NCBI RefSeq assembly: GCF_001894985.1
Contig: NZ_BCXG01000023.1
Span: 19,006 to 83,005 of the forward strand
Length of the DNA stretch: 64,000 nucleotides
From: Rhodococcus tukisamuensis NBRC 100609
GTDB lineage: Bacteria; Actinomycetota; Actinomycetes; Mycobacteriales; Mycobacteriaceae
Direction of reading: 5' to 3'
Shown here: in pieces, positions 1 to 7,779 of the stretch
Layout: the number at the start of each line of letters is the position of its first letter
Position numbering within the stretch: position 1 is the first letter of the stretch
Made by a program: the position numbers and the translations under genes
The notes under the pieces: model-generated
Databases searched by the model: none
Told to the model about the DNA's origin: nothing
Seen by the model: the letters and a program-made list of their open reading frames with translations, nothing else

Positions 1-1356
1 GGCCAGAGCAACGCCGAGCAACGGCGCCACCGCATCCAGCGGGTCATCGATCTGCTCGTGGCCCGCGCCGACGACATCGCCAAGGCCCTGGACGCCGACT
101 TCGGCGGACGCCCCGAGGGTTACTCGCTGATGAACGACGTGGTCGGCTCCATCACCGCCCTCAAGCACGCGCGCGACAACCTCGACACCTGGATGGCCCC
201 GGACGAGCGGCCCGTCTTCGCGCCCTACGACCAGCTCGGCGCCCGCGCGCGGGTGCTGCACCAGCCGAAGGGCACGGTCGGGATCATCGGCACCTGGAAC
301 GCCCCGGTGTACACCCTGATGAGCCCGCTCGCCGGGGTGCTCGCCGCCGGCAACCGGGCCGTCCTCAAGCCGTCGGAGGTGGTGCCGCGCACCGCGGAGG
401 TGCTGGCCGACGCGGTGGCCACCCTGCTCGACCCCGCCGAGGTCGCCATCGTCACCGGTGGCCCCGACGTCGCCGACGCGCTCACGTCGCTGCCGCTCGA
501 CCACCTCGTCTTCACCGGCAGCAGCGCGGTCGGCAAGCTCGTGATGGCCAACGCGGCGCAGAACCTGGTGCCGGTGACCCTCGAACTCGGCGGCAAGTCC
601 CCGACCGTGATCGGACGCGGCGCCGACCTCGCCGACGCCGCCCACCGCATCGCCGTCGGCAAGGCCACCAACGGCGGCCAGATCTGCGTCAGCCCCGACA
701 CCGTGCACGTGCCCCGCGAACGCATCGACGAGTTCGTCACCGCGCTGCGCGAGGCATACACCGCGCTGCTGCCGACGATCGACGGCAACGCAGACGCTGT
801 CGCGATCGTCAGTGACCGGCACGCCGCCCGGATCGACGGCTACGTCGCCGACGCCGCCGACCGCGGGGCCCGCGTCGAGTCCGCGCCGGACGTCCCGCTG
901 CCCGCCACCGGCCGCCGCCGGCCGCTGCGGATGGTGATCGAGCCGCCCGCCGATGCCGTCATCCGGCAGGAGGAGATCTTCGGCCCCGCCGTCGTGCTGC
1001 TCGGATACGACGCGATCGACGAGGTGGTCGACGCAATCAACGCGGGACCGAAGCCGTTGGCACTGTACTACTTCGGCACCGACACCGCGGAGCAGGAGGC
1101 CGTCGTCGGCCGTACCTCCTCCGGCGGCGTGACGATCAACGAGGTGATGATGCACCCCGGCCTGCAGGACGCCCCGTTCGGCGGCGTCGGCGCGTCCGGC
1201 ATGGGCCACTACAACGGCCGCGAGGGCTTCCTCGAGTTCAGCCACGCCCGCGCCGTCTACGAGTCCGCGGGACCGGACCTGCGCGGCGAGTGGGGCATGC
1301 TGCCGCCGTACACCGACCAGTTCCGCGCCATGATGGCCGCCCAGGTCACCCCGTAA
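1..1356 (+). CDS. aldehyde dehydrogenase family protein (5' end outside window)
   Basis: NAD(P)-dependent oxidation of an aldehyde to a carboxylic acid. The reading frame is open to the first base of the window, so the true start lies upstream; the first internal start would be a GTG at 58. The ALDH signatures are in order: the nucleotide-binding FTGSSAVGK motif, the general-base Glu in LELGGKSP, and the catalytic Cys in GGQICVSP. The sequence resembles the coniferyl-aldehyde dehydrogenase branch. An alcohol dehydrogenase starts 39 bp downstream on the same strand, so the two probably form an alcohol to aldehyde to acid operon. The substrate cannot be told from sequence. Confidence 0.93.
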   Translation, partial: GQSNAEQRRHRIQRVIDLLVARADDIAKALDADFGGRPEGYSLMNDVVGSITALKHARDNLDTWMAPDERPVFAPYDQLGARARVLHQPKGTVGIIGTWNAPVYTLMSPLAGVLAAGNRAVLKPSEVVPRTAEVLADAVATLLDPAEVAIVTGGPDVADALTSLPLDHLVFTGSSAVGKLVMANAAQNLVPVTLELGGKSPTVIGRGADLADAAHRIAVGKATNGGQICVSPDTVHVPRERIDEFVTALREAYTALLPTIDGNADAVAIVSDRHAARIDGYVADAADRGARVESAPDVPLPATGRRRPLRMVIEPPADAVIRQEEIFGPAVVLLGYDAIDEVVDAINAGPKPLALYYFGTDTAEQEAVVGRTSSGGVTINEVMMHPGLQDAPFGGVGASGMGHYNGREGFLEFSHARAVYESAGPDLRGEWGMLPPYTDQFRAMMAAQVTP

Positions 1357-1395
1357 CACCCTGTTCCGCATCATCTTTCAACGAGGAGACATTCA

Positions 1396-2514
1396 GTGAA
1401 GACCCGCGGCGCGATCATCCGCAGCACCCCCGGCACCTACGAGGTGGTCGAGATGGACCTCGACGCGCCCCGGCGGGGCGAGATCACCGTCAAGATGGTG
1501 GCGTCGGGCCTGTGCCACTCCGACGACCACGTGGCCCTCGGCGACCACGCCGTGGGCGTCTACCCGATCTGCGGTGGGCACGAGGGCGCCGGCGTCGTCG
1601 TCGAGGTGGGACCGGAGACAACGGGTTTCGCCGAGGGCGACCATGTGCTGTTCTCCTTCGTCGCGGGCTGCGGACGCTGCCGCTGGTGCGCGAAGGGGCT
1701 GCAGAACCTGTGCGACCGCGGCGCCGCGATCATGACCGGCAGCCGCCCGGACGACCCGACCAGCTTCCGGCTGAGCCTGGACGGGCAGCCGGTGGCCCAG
1801 ACCTGCGGGCTGTCCACGTTCAGCGAGTACACCACCGTCAGCACCGACTCCGCGGTCAGGGTCCAGGACAAGAGCCTGCCGCTCGAGGTGCTGTGCCTGC
1901 TGGGCTGCGGTGTCGGCACCGGCTGGGGTGCGGCGGTGAACTCCGCGCAGGTGTACCCGGGTCAGACGGTGATCGTGATGGGCGTCGGGGGCATCGGCAT
2001 CAACGCGGTGCAGGGCGCCGCTCACGCCGGCGCCGCGCACATCCTGGCCGTGGACCCGGTGGCGTTCAAGCGCGAGAGTGCACTGAAGTTCGGTGCCACC
2101 CAAGCCTTCTCGAACATGGAGGAGGCCACCGAGGTGGCCCGTTCGCTGACCAACGGGCAGGGCGCCGACGCGGCCATCGTCACCGTCGGGGTGACCACGG
2201 GCGAACACATCGCGCAGGCCTTCTCGGCGATCCGCAAGGCCGGGGTGTGCGTGGTGACCGGCCTCGGCATGATGACCGACGTCGGCATCCCGATCAGCCC
2301 GATGGAGCTGACGCTCTACCAGAAGCGGCTGCAGGGCTCGCTCTTCGGTGCGTCGGCGCCCAGCGCGGACATCCCGTGGCTCATCGACCTCTACACCGCC
2401 GGCAAGCTCGAGCTCGACGGCCTGGTCACTCGCACCTACACCCTCGACGAGGTGGCCCGCGGGTTCGAGGACATGCACGCCGGGCAGAACCTGCGCGGCG
2501 TGATCGTCTTCTGA
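1396..2514 (+). CDS. zinc-dependent alcohol dehydrogenase, NDMA-dependent (Rxyl_3153-like) family
   Basis: 372-residue medium-chain dehydrogenase preceded by an AACGAGGAGA Shine-Dalgarno site. Catalytic zinc ligands are visible in GLCHSDDH and GGHEGAG, four structural-zinc cysteines lie in CGRCRWCAKGLQNLC, and the Rossmann motif is GVGGIGIN. The MKTRGAI N-terminus and the long insert after the structural zinc resemble actinobacterial enzymes with tightly bound NAD(H) that need an external electron acceptor (mycofactocin-linked in known cases). That cofactor link is inferred from family only; no mycofactocin genes are in the window. Probably co-transcribed with the upstream aldehyde dehydrogenase. 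Confidence 0.9.
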   Translation: MKTRGAIIRSTPGTYEVVEMDLDAPRRGEITVKMVASGLCHSDDHVALGDHAVGVYPICGGHEGAGVVVEVGPETTGFAEGDHVLFSFVAGCGRCRWCAKGLQNLCDRGAAIMTGSRPDDPTSFRLSLDGQPVAQTCGLSTFSEYTTVSTDSAVRVQDKSLPLEVLCLLGCGVGTGWGAAVNSAQVYPGQTVIVMGVGGIGINAVQGAAHAGAAHILAVDPVAFKRESALKFGATQAFSNMEEATEVARSLTNGQGADAAIVTVGVTTGEHIAQAFSAIRKAGVCVVTGLGMMTDVGIPISPMELTLYQKRLQGSLFGASAPSADIPWLIDLYTAGKLELDGLVTRTYTLDEVARGFEDMHAGQNLRGVIVF

Positions 2515-2584
2515 TCCCGCTCGTGCGGACGCTCCGCCACCGTCGGGCCGAACAGGGCCCTACGGTGCGCGGGCGTCGACCCGG

Positions 2585-2626
2585 GGCGTGTCTCCCAATC
2601 CCGCAACGGGGATCGGGAGACATGCC
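2585..2626. terminator. bidirectional hairpin terminator
   Basis: A stem of about 12 bp with one G-T pair (GGCGTGTCTCCC against GGGAGACATGCC) is extended after a single mismatch by ATCCC/GGGAT around a GCAAC loop. It lies 70 bp after the alcohol dehydrogenase stop and directly abuts the stop of the convergent secreted-protein gene. There is no U-tract, as is common in actinobacteria. Confidence 0.7.
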
Positions 2627-2977
2627 CTAACTGGAAATGCCGGGAAGGGTCTTCAGCCAGACGCGCACTACCACCCCCAGTTCGTCGGGGAGGACGCGGA
2701 AAGGACCAACACAGCCGGGGGCCTCTCCTGCCGAGAACCCCGGGCAGGGATCGCTGCTGCCCACAGCAGCGCTGCCCGCCTCAAGGCTGCCCGCAGCGCT
2801 GCCCGCCTCCTGGGCCGGTGGGGCAAAAATGGCTCCGGCGAGATCGGAGAGCGAACCGCCAGAGGCGGGGCCAGGCTCCTCGGCTGACGCGGTGCCCCCA
2901 CCGAGGGCCAGGCCACCGCCGAGCAGTGCCGCCGCGACCAGGACGGACGCGCCACGGCGCGCCAGATTTCGAGACAT
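2627..2977 (-). CDS. small secreted protein of unknown function
   Basis: 116-residue protein with a clear Sec signal peptide: basic MSRNLARR start, hydrophobic core to about residue 28, and a likely cleavage after TASA. The mature part is Ala/Gly/Ser-rich with two cysteines (DPCPGF and APGCVG) about ten residues apart that could form a disulfide. The start has a strong GAAGGAAG Shine-Dalgarno site 3 bp upstream, which supports a real gene. I do not recognise a family. It is flanked by terminators on both sides and so is probably monocistronic. Confidence 0.7.
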   Translation of the reverse strand: MSRNLARRGASVLVAAALLGGGLALGGGTASAEEPGPASGGSLSDLAGAIFAPPAQEAGSAAGSLEAGSAAVGSSDPCPGFSAGEAPGCVGPFRVLPDELGVVVRVWLKTLPGISS

Positions 2978-3120
2978 GCAACTTCCTTCGTTCGAATTTG
3001 TAGAACCGGGGCGACCACCCCCGACGCGGCGCCCCCCGACCGAGCCAGAATAGGGCGAATCGGCCAGCCCGGCAGCCGAATAGGATTCGAGTTTCCGCAG
3101 GCCACAGCGTTAAACACGAC

Positions 3121-3160
3121 CGGCGGCAGGATCCCCCACCGCGCGGTGGTCCTGCCGCCG
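3121..3160 (-). terminator. hairpin terminator downstream of the LysR gene
   Basis: Perfect 11-bp arms (CGGCGGCAGGA at 3121-3131 and its complement at 3150-3160) enclose a second palindrome, CACCGCGCGGTG. It lies 30 bp beyond the LysR stop codon. Confidence 0.7.
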
Positions 3161-3189
3161 TGGATCCCGCTCACTTGGGTGATTCGGAC

Positions 3190-4050
3190 CTAGCTGCGCC
3201 GCAGACGCCGCTCGTTGGCGAGGATGGCCGCGGTCAGCGCCGCCTCGGGTCCGGTGGCGGGCCGGGGCCGGCGCATCAGCACGAAGTCGGCGTCGCCCGG
3301 GTCCGGGAGCACGTGCCCGGGCAGCGGCGCCAGGCCGCCGGGCAGCAGCGACTCCGCGTGCACGACGTACCCGAGCCCGGCGAGCACCGCCGCCCGCAAC
3401 CCCAGCAGGCTGTCGGTGACGCAGGTGGTCCGCCAGACCAGGCCGGCCCGCTCCATCGCCTCCATCGCGGCCCGCCGGGTGATGCTGGGCGGGGGATAGG
3501 TGACCAGCGGGACGGGTCCCTGCGACAGGTCGGGCGCGTCCGCGCCGCGCGGTCCCGCCCACACCAGGGCGTCGCGCCAGACCAGTTCACCGTGCCGTTC
3601 GCCGGGCCGGCGCATGCCGAACGCGAGGTCCAGCTCGCCGGCCGACACCTTGGCACCGAGCGTCTCGCTGAGCCCGACGGTGAGCTCCAGGTCGATCCGG
3701 GGGTGGCTGCGGCGGAAGTCGAGCAGCACCTCCGGCAGTTCCGCGGCGACGAGGTCGTCCGACGCCCCGAACCGCAGCCGCCCGGACAGCTCGGCCTCGG
3801 CGAAGTACGCCTGCGCCTGCTGCGAGACGTCGAGCACGGTGCGGGCGAAGCCGAGCATGGCGGCGCCGTCCGCGGTGAGTTCGAGGTTGCGGGTGTCTCG
3901 GCGGAACAGTTCCCGGCCGACGGACTTCTCGAGCCGCGCGACGTGCCCGCTCACCGTCGACTGGCGCAGGCCGAGCTGCCTGCCCGCGGCCGTGAACCCG
4001 CCGGCGCGCTCGACGGCGACGAAGCTGCGCAGCAGCACCGGATCCAGCAT
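3190..4050 (-). CDS. LysR-family transcriptional regulator
   Basis: 286 residues, the usual LysR length. The N-terminal winged helix-turn-helix spans residues 1-60 (LLRSFVAVERAGGFTAAGRQ then STVSGHVARLE), followed by a linker helix and a periplasmic-binding-protein-like effector domain starting near GRLRFGASDD. It is divergent from a bile-acid:sodium-symporter-family gene with an 85-bp shared region, so that transporter is the most likely target. No Shine-Dalgarno site is visible; a TAAATA -10-like box 7 bp before the ATG suggests a leaderless message. The effector is unknown. Confidence 0.92.
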   Translation of the reverse strand: MLDPVLLRSFVAVERAGGFTAAGRQLGLRQSTVSGHVARLEKSVGRELFRRDTRNLELTADGAAMLGFARTVLDVSQQAQAYFAEAELSGRLRFGASDDLVAAELPEVLLDFRRSHPRIDLELTVGLSETLGAKVSAGELDLAFGMRRPGERHGELVWRDALVWAGPRGADAPDLSQGPVPLVTYPPPSITRRAAMEAMERAGLVWRTTCVTDSLLGLRAAVLAGLGYVVHAESLLPGGLAPLPGHVLPDPGDADFVLMRRPRPATGPEAALTAAILANERRLRRS

Positions 4051-4066
4051 TCGCCATATTTATCAT

Positions 4067-4081
4067 GTTCCGCGATGGAAC
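4067..4081. promoter_or_regulatory. LysR-type operator candidate
   Basis: GTTCC-5-GGAAC dyad (4067-4081) containing the T-N11-A signature of LysR sites (T4068 to A4080). It sits in the 85-bp region between the divergent LysR and symporter genes. Inferred from position and symmetry. Confidence 0.5.
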
Positions 4082-4135
4082 TAAACGATCTGATCGACTT
4101 CTCCGATACGCCGCCGCCGAACTACCGTGGTCGTC

Positions 4136-5134
4136 GTGAAGTTTCTCTCCAGGTTCTACATCGACGGGTTCATCCTGTCGATCATCGCCGTCGCGGTACT
4201 GGCCAGCATCTTCCCGGCCCAGGGGACCGCGGCGGAGGTACTCGGGTGGGCCACCAAGGTCGCCATCTTCCTGCTGTTCCTGCTCTACGGCGCCCGGCTG
4301 CACCCCCGCGAGGCGCTCGCCGGCCTGACCCACTGGCGGCTGCACTCGGTGGTGTTCGCGGCGACGTTCGTGCTGTTCCCACTGCTGGGGCTGGCATTGA
4401 AGGTGCTCGAGCCGACCCTGCTGAGCGGCGGGCTGTACACCGGCGTGCTGTACCTGTGCCTGGTGCCCTCGACGGTGCAGTCGTCGATCGCCTTCACCTC
4501 CATCGCCCGCGGCAACGTGCCGGGGGCCATGGTCAGCGCCACCCTGTCCAACATGGCCGGGGTGTTCCTGACCCCGGCGCTGGTGATCCTCCTGATGAAC
4601 ACCACCGGCGAGGCGCACGTGGACGCCTCCTCGGTGCTCGACATCGTCGTGCAGCTGCTGCTGCCGTTCGTGCTGGGCCAGCTGTTGCGGCCGCTGATCG
4701 CGGACTGGCTGCAGCGCAACGCCGCCCCCACCAAGCTCGTCGACCGCGGCTCGATCCTGCTGGTGGTCTACGCGGCCTTCAGCGCAGGCATGGTCGAAAA
4801 CGCGTGGGCCGGGCTCTCCCCGTGGCAGGTCGTCGGGCTGGTCGCGGTGATGTGCGGGCTGCTGGCCGTGGTGCTGGCCGTCACCTGGTTCGCGGGCCGG
4901 CGGCTGGGCTTCCCGGTGGCGGACCAGATCGTCATCGTCTTCTGCGGTTCCAAGAAGTCCCTCGCCACCGGCCTGCCGATGGCGACGGTGCTGTTCGCCG
5001 GGCAGCCGATCGGCCTGATCGTGCTGCCGCTGATGATCTTCCACCAGATCCAGCTGATCGTGTGCGCGGCCTTGGCCCAGCGGTACGCGCGGCGGGCGGA
5101 CCCGCAGCCGGAGCAGGCGGTCGCCGGCCACTGA
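4136..5134 (+). CDS. bile acid:sodium symporter family protein (YfeH/SBF-like transporter)
   Basis: About 332 residues with ten hydrophobic segments and very few charges between them, typical of the SBF/YfeH branch. The GTG at 4136 (MKFLSRFYIDGF) is preferred to the GTG at 4127 because family members begin at this point; no strong ribosome-binding site is visible for either. Likely imports or exports an organic anion with sodium; the substrate is unknown. Probably controlled by the divergent LysR regulator. Its stop codon is inside the first unit of an 18-bp tandem repeat. Confidence 0.85.
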   Translation: MKFLSRFYIDGFILSIIAVAVLASIFPAQGTAAEVLGWATKVAIFLLFLLYGARLHPREALAGLTHWRLHSVVFAATFVLFPLLGLALKVLEPTLLSGGLYTGVLYLCLVPSTVQSSIAFTSIARGNVPGAMVSATLSNMAGVFLTPALVILLMNTTGEAHVDASSVLDIVVQLLLPFVLGQLLRPLIADWLQRNAAPTKLVDRGSILLVVYAAFSAGMVENAWAGLSPWQVVGLVAVMCGLLAVVLAVTWFAGRRLGFPVADQIVIVFCGSKKSLATGLPMATVLFAGQPIGLIVLPLMIFHQIQLIVCAALAQRYARRADPQPEQAVAGH

Positions 5135-5220
5135 GGTCCTCGTCGCGACTGAGGTCCTCGTCGCGACTGAGGTCCTCGTCGCGACTGAGGTCCATGTCAC
5201 GACTGAGGTCCATGTCACGG
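5131..5220. repeat. five 18-bp tandem repeats overlapping a stop codon
   Basis: Five consecutive 18-bp units: three identical CTGAGGTCCTCGTCGCGA copies, then two variants with CATG for CTCG and TCAC for TCGC. The first unit supplies the TGA stop of the symporter gene. A unit length of 18 keeps every frame open and would allow copy-number change by slippage. Confidence 0.92.
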
Positions 5221-5230
5221 AAATCGGATC

Positions 5231-5261
5231 GGGCACCAGGGGATTCGTCCCCCTGGTGCCC
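5231..5261 (+). terminator. hairpin terminator after the symporter gene
   Basis: Perfect 12-bp stem (GGGCACCAGGGG and complement) with loop ATTCGTC, 97 bp after the symporter stop and just before the nuclease gene's promoter region. There is no U-tract. Confidence 0.7.
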
Positions 5262-5308
5262 GGATGACCATAATCGGGTGGTCCGATCCGTGAAAAGGAG
5301 TACTCCTG

Positions 5309-6046
5309 TTGAGTTTTCGTACCGTCAGCGGCCGCCGTAGCACCCTCGTCGCCCTGTGTGCGGCCGCCCTGGTGGCGACCGGTTGCAGCACCCTCCCGGC
5401 CGACGCCGCACCGACCGAGGGCGGTTCCTTCCCCGGCGCCAGCGCCGTGCGCTCGACGCTCGACACCCTGCCGGTCAAGGGCCGCGCCCCCAAGACCGGC
5501 TACAGCCGTGACGAGTTCGGGCCGTCGTGGACGGACGACGTCCGCGTGGACGGCGGGCACAACGGCTGCGACACCCGCAACGACATCCTCGAACGGGACC
5601 TGACCAACGAGACCTACAAGCCGGGGACGCGGGACTGCGTCGTGGCCACCGGCACCCTGGCCGACCCCTACACCGGCAAGACCATCGACTTCGTCCGCGG
5701 CCAGGACACCTCGAGCGCCGTGCAGATCGACCACGTCGTGGCGCTGTCCGACTCCTGGCAGAAGGGCGCGCAGCAGCTCGATCCGCAGACCCGCAAGGAC
5801 TTCGCCAACGACCCCCGCAACCTGCTCGCCTCCGACGGGCCGGCGAACCAGCAGAAGTCCGACAGCGACGCCGCGTCCTGGCTGCCGCCCAACAAGGCCT
5901 ACCGCTGCACCTACGTGGCCAAGCAGGTGGAGGTGAAGGCGGCCTACCGGCTCTGGGTCACCCAGGCCGAGAAGGACGCCATCTCCCGCGTGCTGGACAC
6001 CTGCGCGGACGCGCCGTCCGGCGCCGGGTCCGGTTCCGCCAACTAG
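5309..6046 (+). CDS. secreted HNH endonuclease family lipoprotein (DUF1524-like)
   Basis: 245 residues starting at a TTG with an AAAAGGAG Shine-Dalgarno site 9 bp upstream. Residues 1-27 form a signal peptide ending in VATGC, a plausible lipobox, so the mature protein would be a lipoprotein or be released. The C-terminal half has the DUF1524/HNH core: the metal-binding His in QIDHVVALSD, the Asn in NDPRNLLA, then ANQQKSDS and a conserved SWLPPN segment. Family members are extracellular nucleases; a role in using external DNA or degrading foreign DNA is inference. It lies alone between two minus-strand groups. Confidence 0.88.
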   Translation: MSFRTVSGRRSTLVALCAAALVATGCSTLPADAAPTEGGSFPGASAVRSTLDTLPVKGRAPKTGYSRDEFGPSWTDDVRVDGGHNGCDTRNDILERDLTNETYKPGTRDCVVATGTLADPYTGKTIDFVRGQDTSSAVQIDHVVALSDSWQKGAQQLDPQTRKDFANDPRNLLASDGPANQQKSDSDAASWLPPNKAYRCTYVAKQVEVKAAYRLWVTQAEKDAISRVLDTCADAPSGAGSGSAN

Positions 6047-6067
6047 CCCTCGTCCCGGCAACCCTCC

Positions 6068-7144
6068 TCAGCCGTCCGACGGGGCGCGGCCGTCCGGTGC
6101 CGCGCCCCACCGGACGGCCGCCGACCCGGCGAAGTCGCCGGCGTGCGCGAACGCGGACATCAGCACCAGCGAGCCGTTGGGGATGCGGCCGGCCCGGTTC
6201 TCGGTGTCCAGGGTGACCGGGATGCCGGCCCCGAACAGGTTGCCGCACTCGTCGAAGGTGTCGGGATGACGGTCAGACGAAAGTTCCAGTGCCTCACGCC
6301 AATTGCGCAGGAACAGGCGATTCGGCTGGTTGGTGACGAAGGTGTCGACGGTCCGCGGGTCGATGCCGAGGCGGTCGCACAGGGCGCGCGAGACCTCGGG
6401 GACCAGCCGGTTGCCGCGGGCGAACACCTTCGCGATCTTGCTGTCGCTGAAGGCGATCCGGAACTGCCCCGGGCCCGGCTCCCAGTACTTGCGCGGCGGG
6501 TCCACCTCGCCGGTCATGTCGCCGTGGAACTCTCCGTAGGACCGGCATTCGACCCCGAGTACCGGCGCCTCGTCCGCCACCGCCAGCAGCCCCACACCGC
6601 AGCCGTCCCCGGGTACCGGCGCCTGCGCCAGCCCGCGCACCTCGGTCTGGGTGAACACCTGCCCGGCGCTGTTCTGGGTGGCGGCGATCAGCGCGGTCCG
6701 GCCGCCGCCGGACTGCAGGATCTGGCGGGCGATCTTCATCATGTAGACGAACGACGCGCAGCCGCTGTTGTGCAGGTCGATCACCCATTCCGGGTGCGCG
6801 CCGAGGCGATGTGCCACCTCGCCCGCGCAGCCGAGCACCGGCAGGTCGGGGAGTTGGGTGTGCGTGATCAGCACGTCGACGTCGGCGATCGCGGCGGCCC
6901 CGTGCCGGTCGATCAGCGGCTCGGCGGCCCGCAGCACCATGTCCGCCGCGCGCTCGCCGTCGGCGACGTGGTGCCGGTACCGCGGCGCCCGGAACATCGG
7001 CCCCTTCGGCGCCCGCCGGTTCTTGGCGAACTCCAGGAAGTACTCGGCGGGGACGCGCGTGACGGGCAGGTAGCTGGCGACGTCGACGAGGCTCACCGGG
7101 GGAGGCGGGGTGGCGGTCACGGCGGTCACGCTCCCCGCACCCAT
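6068..7144 (-). CDS. 3-oxoacyl-ACP synthase III (KAS III) family protein, divergent
   Basis: 358-residue thiolase-fold protein. The nucleophilic Cys is at 129 (NSGCASFVY) and the conserved Asn at 302 (ECGNLFGAG), but the catalytic His of FabH (HQAN motif) aligns with Asn 272 in TNQPN. A Cys-Asn-Asn site points to an acyltransferase or other specialised condensation rather than FabH of primary fatty-acid synthesis. It is the last gene of a minus-strand set and overlaps the preceding SRPBCC gene by 19 bp, implying coupled translation. The ATG at 7144 is used; a GTG at residue 6 is an alternative. Substrate unknown. Confidence 0.85.
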   Translation of the reverse strand: MGAGSVTAVTATPPPPVSLVDVASYLPVTRVPAEYFLEFAKNRRAPKGPMFRAPRYRHHVADGERAADMVLRAAEPLIDRHGAAAIADVDVLITHTQLPDLPVLGCAGEVAHRLGAHPEWVIDLHNSGCASFVYMMKIARQILQSGGGRTALIAATQNSAGQVFTQTEVRGLAQAPVPGDGCGVGLLAVADEAPVLGVECRSYGEFHGDMTGEVDPPRKYWEPGPGQFRIAFSDSKIAKVFARGNRLVPEVSRALCDRLGIDPRTVDTFVTNQPNRLFLRNWREALELSSDRHPDTFDECGNLFGAGIPVTLDTENRAGRIPNGSLVLMSAFAHAGDFAGSAAVRWGAAPDGRAPSDG

Positions 7145-7779
7145 TCCGGCGTCACCGGGAGCCCGTGGGAGTGCCGGTACTCGGCAATGGCCTTGAGGTT
7201 GTGCATCTCGAGCAGGTGCCCCGGGTAGAAGATGTCCCAGTAGTCACCCACCCATCCGTCGCGGGCCGCCGGGGCGGCGGCGGGAAACGGGTTGCGGTCG
7301 TAGAACGGGTGGCGGCAATTGGTCCACAGCACAACCGATCCCGGCCTGTCGAGCACCGCCTGCGCGTCGACCACCCGCATCAGGTAGATCATCCACAGGT
7401 GCGCGCCCTGGTCCCATGCGCAGTGGTAGTCCACGGTCATCGCGTCGGGGTTCGCCTCGACCCTGGCGTATACCTCGGTGTCCGCGCCGAGCCGGTCGTA
7501 CCCCTGCCACAGTCCGGGTGTGTCGGTCACGGTGAGGCCGCGCAGGCTGTAGGTCCACTCCTCCAGGGAACGGATGTGCGCGAGGTAGTCGTACAGCTGC
7601 CGCGGCGGACAGTCCACGTAGCCGTGGAGCGTGCAGTACTCGCCGTAGACCTGCTCGTGCGGGTACACCGAGTGCAGCATCTCCGCGACCATCGGCTCGG
7701 CCGTCTCGATGTCGGTGGACTCGATGCGATGGACCTGCGGGATCGCCTCCGGGGCAATGTCGTCGAGCGCTGCGGTCAC
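7126..7779 (-). CDS. SRPBCC/START-like protein of unknown function
   Basis: 217 residues. The region around CPPRQLYDYLAHIRSLEEW has the opening strand-helix pattern of SRPBCC (START/Bet v1) domains, which make hydrophobic ligand pockets and include polyketide aromatases/cyclases. The C-terminal part is rich in Trp, Tyr and His. Its ATG overlaps the stop of the upstream ThDP enzyme by 4 bp and its end overlaps the KAS III gene by 19 bp, so the three are one operon. A role as cyclase, dehydratase or product-shaping protein is inference from fold and context. Confidence 0.65.
   Translation of the reverse strand: MTAALDDIAPEAIPQVHRIESTDIETAEPMVAEMLHSVYPHEQVYGEYCTLHGYVDCPPRQLYDYLAHIRSLEEWTYSLRGLTVTDTPGLWQGYDRLGADTEVYARVEANPDAMTVDYHCAWDQGAHLWMIYLMRVVDAQAVLDRPGSVVLWTNCRHPFYDRNPFPAAAPAARDGWVGDYWDIFYPGHLLEMHNLKAIAEYRHSHGLPVTPEWVRGA

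Noticed and set aside
707..716. CACGTG-containing sequence as parS
   Set aside because: Only the central bases match; the flanks TTTC/GAAA are absent. The same applies to CACGTG at 1529 and 53239.
5131..5220. CRISPR-like array
   Set aside because: Units are directly contiguous with no spacers, and no cas genes are present.
3587..6061. 824-codon minus-strand frame across the symporter and nuclease genes
   Set aside because: Translation has no motifs and runs opposite to two well-supported genes.
6068..7144. Housekeeping fabH
   Set aside because: Catalytic His replaced by Asn, and no fabD/acpP/kas genes nearby.
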